Shown here one piece after another: positions 47,667 to 50,668 of a stretch of DNA of 50,668 bases. The first letter of the stretch is position 1. Every line of letters begins with the position of its first letter. The DNA is from Granulicatella sp. WM01 (GTDB lineage Bacteria; Bacillota; Bacilli; Lactobacillales; Aerococcaceae): positions 1 to 50,668 of the forward strand of contig NZ_SPPB01000008.1 of assembly GCF_004570605.1 (NCBI RefSeq), given 5' to 3'. The notes beneath the pieces were generated by a model. That model worked only from the letters and a program-made list of their open reading frames with translations, was not told where the DNA came from and made no database searches. The position numbers and the translations under genes were made by a program.

Positions 47667-47694
47667 AAAAGCTGTGTGCAAGCACACAGCTTTT
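47667..47694 (-). terminator. Hairpin between oppA and oppB (attenuating terminator)
   Basis: AAAAGCTGTGTGC (47667-47679) pairs perfectly with GCACACAGCTTTT (47682-47694); the minus strand continues TTTTATGTC. It should end most transcripts after oppA while letting some reach the permease genes, a common way to make more binding protein than channel. Confidence 0.85.
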
Positions 47695-47700
47695 ACAGTC

Positions 47701-49269
47701 CTACTTAATAATTAATTTAGACATATCTTCAAGAGTATATATAGGGATTAAACCTGCTTTTTCAACATTACCAATACGATTATTGACAACTAGCACTCTA
47801 CGATTATCCACAATCGGATAAATGATTGCATTATCCACAATAGTTTGTTGTAATGTATTATAAATTTCTTTACGTTTTGCTGGATCTAATTCCGTTGCAC
47901 CATCTTGGAAAAGTTTAGCAACTTCTTGGCTATCAAATTGGAAATAATTTGAACGTTGACCTGGTGCAAATAAAACAGAATATAAGTCTGGATCATTTCC
48001 CATAATATATCCACCTAAAAATAGATGATACTGTGTAGATCCTTTTTTACGTAATTCAGTAAATAAAGCTGTTCCATCTCCGCCAGCTAATTCAACTGTA
48101 ATCCCAACTTGCTGTAATTGTTGTTGAATTAATGTTGCCTGCAATGTTTGTGCAGCATCACTTGCAGAATAACCTAAACGTAAAGTTAAGTTAGTTACAC
48201 CAGCTTCAGCTAATAATGCTTTAGATTTTTCAACATTTGTTTCATATTTTTCAACATCATTTGTCACAAAAGGATTATTTGGTGGCAAAATAGAATATGG
48301 ATTAGTGTAGTATTCTGTACTTAAATATGCTGCTTTATTCATATCGTCTTTATTCAATGCATATAAAATAGCTTGACGAACTCGTTTGTCACTTAACTCA
48401 GTTGTTTTTGTATTTAACCCCATGTATCCAATACGGTTTTCACTATATGCATAAGGAGTTACTTGACTTCCTAATTCAGAAATATCACTTGGTAAAACAA
48501 CAGCTGCATCAATTTCACCTTTTTGTAAGGCTAATTTTGCAGTGTCTGTACTGTTAATAATACGCAACACTACTGTATTAATAGCAGCTTTTCCACCATA
48601 ATAATGTTCATTAGCTTCAAATTGGAAATATTCTCCACGAACATGCTCTTTTAATTTATAAGGACCTGTTCCAACTGGAGTAATGCCTAAATCAGATACA
48701 GAAAAATCTTTTACATCTTTATAAATATGTTTTGGCATAATATAAATTTCTGTTGCAACATTTTCTAAAGCTGCTGCACTGACAGTTGGTAAGCGAAATT
48801 CGACTGTGTAATCATCAACTTTTACTACTTGAATAGCTTCATCGCCAATCCACATACTTTTTGCGTTACCATTTTCTTTTTTAGCTTTTTGCTCGTATGT
48901 AAACACCACATCATCTGCTGTAAATGCTTGTCCATCTGACCATTTAACATCTTGACGTAAATGAACAGTTAACACTAATCCATCTTGTGATGTTTCAATA
49001 CTTTTAGCTAATTCAAATTTTTGACTTCCATCGCCTTCAATACGAATTAACGGAGAAAAAATCATATTTGTAATTGTTAATCCCCATCTATCACTTGTTG
49101 TAATAGGATTAGTAGATGATGGTTCTCCAGAAATGGCATAAGTAAATACTGAATTACTTTGTGCTTTTGATGATGTTTCTTGCGTAGTATTAGAAGAAGG
49201 TGTTGAGCAAGCTGCCAATGCCAATACCACTACAGATAATACCCCAATAAACCAATTTCTCTTTTTCAT
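47701..49269 (-). CDS. oppA: Oligopeptide-binding lipoprotein (SBP family 5)
   Basis: 522 residues from the ATG at 49269, 6 bases after GGAG. The signal peptide ends in the lipobox LAAC at about residue 19-22, so the mature protein is a membrane-anchored lipoprotein, followed by a short S/T/Q-rich linker. Family 5 landmarks include ITTSDRWGLTITNMIFSPL, HLRQDVKWSDGQAFTADDVVFT, TPVGTGPYKLKE and DKRVRQAILYALNKDDM. It captures peptides outside the cell for OppBCDF. A DppE-like or other family 5 ligand (for example heme or nickel complexes) is possible. Confidence 0.92.
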   Translation of the reverse strand: MKKRNWFIGVLSVVVLALAACSTPSSNTTQETSSKAQSNSVFTYAISGEPSSTNPITTSDRWGLTITNMIFSPLIRIEGDGSQKFELAKSIETSQDGLVLTVHLRQDVKWSDGQAFTADDVVFTYEQKAKKENGNAKSMWIGDEAIQVVKVDDYTVEFRLPTVSAAALENVATEIYIMPKHIYKDVKDFSVSDLGITPVGTGPYKLKEHVRGEYFQFEANEHYYGGKAAINTVVLRIINSTDTAKLALQKGEIDAAVVLPSDISELGSQVTPYAYSENRIGYMGLNTKTTELSDKRVRQAILYALNKDDMNKAAYLSTEYYTNPYSILPPNNPFVTNDVEKYETNVEKSKALLAEAGVTNLTLRLGYSASDAAQTLQATLIQQQLQQVGITVELAGGDGTALFTELRKKGSTQYHLFLGGYIMGNDPDLYSVLFAPGQRSNYFQFDSQEVAKLFQDGATELDPAKRKEIYNTLQQTIVDNAIIYPIVDNRRVLVVNNRIGNVEKAGLIPIYTLEDMSKLIIK

Positions 49270-49289
49270 ACATGTCTCCTTTTCCATAC

Positions 49290-49685
49290 TTATATAGTAT
49301 TTTGTTTTAAAAATTCTTGGCATTCTGCTAAAACACTTTTTACGTGATGAATATGTTTGGCCAATTCTTGTTCCCCTTCTGGGGTTAATTTAATGCAGAC
49401 TCCTCTTTTATCTTTTGGACAATTTCCTCTGATAATTCCGCTATGCTCTTTTTTTTCCATTCTGGAAATGAGTCTTGACATAGCACTTTGTGTTAAATGA
49501 ACTTTTTCTTGTAAGTCAAAAATTCTCATTGAGCGTTGTGGCTCTTGACTTAGAAAATACAAAACGTAAAATTCATTTAACGTTAACTCAGAAACCTCTT
49601 TTAGTTTCTTTTCTAAATTATGTTCAATTTCTTTTTGTTGTAAGCTGATAGATAACCATTTATTAATACAATCAACTTGATTCAC
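49290..49685 (-). CDS. MarR-family transcriptional regulator
   Basis: 131 residues from a GTG at 49685 after GTGGTGG; a longer frame from the ATG at 49706 lacks a ribosome site. The winged helix is clear: LTLNEFYVLYFLSQEP, helix-turn-helix VHLTQSAMSRLISRMEKK, and the wing with the conserved D-x-R as NCPKDKRGVCIKLT. Several cysteines (CINKW, GNCP, GVC, ECQ) might sense redox or metal. It is the first gene of the transporter operon, 20 bp before oppA, and two palindromes lie between its promoter and start, which points to autorepression. Confidence 0.9.
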   Translation of the reverse strand: MNQVDCINKWLSISLQQKEIEHNLEKKLKEVSELTLNEFYVLYFLSQEPQRSMRIFDLQEKVHLTQSAMSRLISRMEKKEHSGIIRGNCPKDKRGVCIKLTPEGEQELAKHIHHVKSVLAECQEFLKQNTI

Positions 49686-49713
49686 AAAACCACCACACTC
49701 TCCCATTAATTTT

Positions 49714-49764
49714 CATGCATGTACATACATTTATATTTCTAAAAATACATGCATGAACATGCAT
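49714..49764 (-). promoter_or_regulatory. Paired palindromic operator of the marR-opp operon
   Basis: Two 16-bp palindromes: ATGCATG-AA-CATGCAT (perfect, 49749-49764) and ATGCATG-TA-CATACAT (one mismatch, 49715-49730), 34 bp apart, about three helical turns and thus on one face of the DNA. The first begins 3 bp after the -10 box. MarR dimers bind sites of this size and symmetry. Confidence 0.75.
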
Positions 49765-49766
49765 TT

Positions 49767-49795
49767 ATAATACTACTATCCTCTCATTTTGTCAA
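49767..49795 (-). promoter_or_regulatory. Sigma-A promoter of the marR-opp operon
   Basis: A perfect TTGACA (49790-49795), a 17-bp spacer and TATTAT (49767-49772) on the minus strand. The operator directly follows, so a bound repressor would block initiation. Confidence 0.85.
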
Positions 49796-49826
49796 GATTA
49801 AAAATTTATGATTTTTATAATATATC

Positions 49827-50668
49827 AATCGAATGTGATAATGTCTTAAAGTAATCGAATGACAAAATGTCCCAAAATGATAAACTAGAGATATGAAAAG
49901 GATAGAATTAACAGTGAATGAAATAAAAAAATATAACGTCATCAAAGCCGTTCATCATGGCAAAAAAACAAAACAACGTGCCTGTGTTGAATTAACATTA
50001 TCATTAAGACAAATTAACCGACTACTTCACAATTATGTTCAATTGGGTAAGTCAGCTTTTTCTCATAAAAATAAAAAACGCTCTCCAAAGCATAGTCTAC
50101 CTGAATCTACTAAAACTTTTATTGTAGAATTATACCAATCATTTACCAATTTAAAACCTAATGTTGTTCATTTTACTGAAATTTTAAAACAAGAACATGG
50201 CATCAATTTAACAGATACAACTGTTCGTACCATTCTCTATAACCATGGGATGATTTCTCCCAAAACACATCGTAAAACAGTAAAACGACTAAAACAACAG
50301 AAAAAAGTAGCACAACAGGTGAGACATGAATTGTCTATAAACTTACCCCGTTCTTGTGAGTTTCTAGCAGATAGTGACACTATCCACCCTAGTCGTCCGA
50401 GAAAAAAATATTGCGGCGAACTGATACAAATGGACGCTAGTCAATTCAGATGGTTTGGTCAAACTGTCTCTCATCTTCATGTTGCCATTGATGATGCTTC
50501 TGGTAATATTGTTGGTGCCTATTTTGCCCCACAAGAAACGCTGAAAGGCTATTATCAGGTGTTACATCAGATATTAACCAATTATGGTATTCCTGCTGCT
50601 TTTTTAACGGATAGACGAACGGTATTTGATTATCAAAGGAAAGGGACTCAACAGCTTCAAGACGATAC
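49827..50668 (+). mobile_element. IS1202/ISNCY-type insertion sequence, left part
   Basis: The element runs off the right edge. Its left end carries two near-identical 24-bp direct repeats (49827-49850 and 49853-49876; each AATCGAATG...AATGTC..AAA) at a 26-bp period, a likely transposase-binding end. The exact outer boundary and any target duplication cannot be fixed because the right end is outside the window. Confidence 0.7.
49893..50668 (+). CDS. ISNCY (IS1202-group) transposase, partial
   Basis: The frame starts at the ATG at 49893 behind GAG and is open for 258 codons to the window edge. The N-terminus is a helix-turn-helix (KTKQRACVELTLSLRQINRLL), then a second DNA-binding region (KRSPKHSLPEST, GINLTDTTVRTILYNHGMISPKT). 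The DDE integrase core begins at GELIQMDASQFRWFG with the first Asp; the second Asp is in PAAFLTDRRTVF. This order and wording are those of the ISNCY/IS1202 transposases of lactic acid bacteria. The final Glu lies beyond the edge, so activity cannot be judged; the visible part has no stop or frameshift. Confidence 0.88.
   Translation, partial: MKRIELTVNEIKKYNVIKAVHHGKKTKQRACVELTLSLRQINRLLHNYVQLGKSAFSHKNKKRSPKHSLPESTKTFIVELYQSFTNLKPNVVHFTEILKQEHGINLTDTTVRTILYNHGMISPKTHRKTVKRLKQQKKVAQQVRHELSINLPRSCEFLADSDTIHPSRPRKKYCGELIQMDASQFRWFGQTVSHLHVAIDDASGNIVGAYFAPQETLKGYYQVLHQILTNYGIPAAFLTDRRTVFDYQRKGTQQLQDD

Overview
This is a chromosomal window from an AT-rich (roughly one third G+C by eye) low-GC Firmicute. 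The gene content is that of Lactobacillales: a PurR-type purine repressor, PepV dipeptidase, a water-forming NADH oxidase, the YhaM/YhaN/YhaO group with YheA, an Asp23-NusB pair, and intrinsic terminators and sigma-A promoters of the usual Bacilli type. No rRNA, tRNA, CRISPR array or prophage is visible. I cannot name the genus from the sequence alone. Most of the window is ordinary housekeeping DNA and most genes lie on the minus strand. An insertion sequence sits at each edge: a partial transposase with a zinc-binding N-terminus at the left, and the left end of an IS1202/ISNCY-type element at the right.

Layout. 1-5.8 kb: partial transposase, secreted coiled-coil/3D-domain wall protein, nucleoside deoxyribosyltransferase, ABC-F ATPase, clpP, a VanZ-family protein and a broken small secreted protein. 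5.8-9.2 kb: small membrane protein, TrmH-family methyltransferase, purR, murF. 9.6-15.9 kb: yhaM-yhaN-yhaO-yheA and a badly diverged dprA. 16.4-22.5 kb: CNNM/CorC membrane protein, NADH oxidase, gnd, queA. 22.5-28.2 kb: ruvB, a decayed reading frame, recA, cinA, pgsA, rodZ-like gene. 28.3-35.3 kb: cell-wall amidase, pepV, MFS transporter, nusB, asp23-like, Xaa-Pro peptidase, NUDIX hydrolase. 36.3-42.7 kb: a T-box riboswitch with a valine specifier controlling an acetyltransferase plus valS, then trpS and dinB. 42.9-49.8 kb: ykuJ-like gene, a beta-hydroxyacid-dehydrogenase-like gene, and a complete MarR-controlled oligopeptide ABC transporter operon (A-B-C-D-F).

Points beyond the gene list: (i) seven intrinsic-terminator hairpins share nearly the same stem sequence (core YGYRTTGR); (ii) a 132-codon secreted protein gene on the plus strand is put out of frame by one base at a T4A8 run just after its start; (iii) the T-box leader and its promoter are complete and the specifier reads GUA; (iv) the marR-opp promoter carries two 16-bp palindromes 34 bp apart; (v) DprA has lost most residues that define its family. 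I did not find a convincing undescribed multi-gene system. The best candidates for something new are the shared-stem terminators and the small secreted or hydrophobic peptides.
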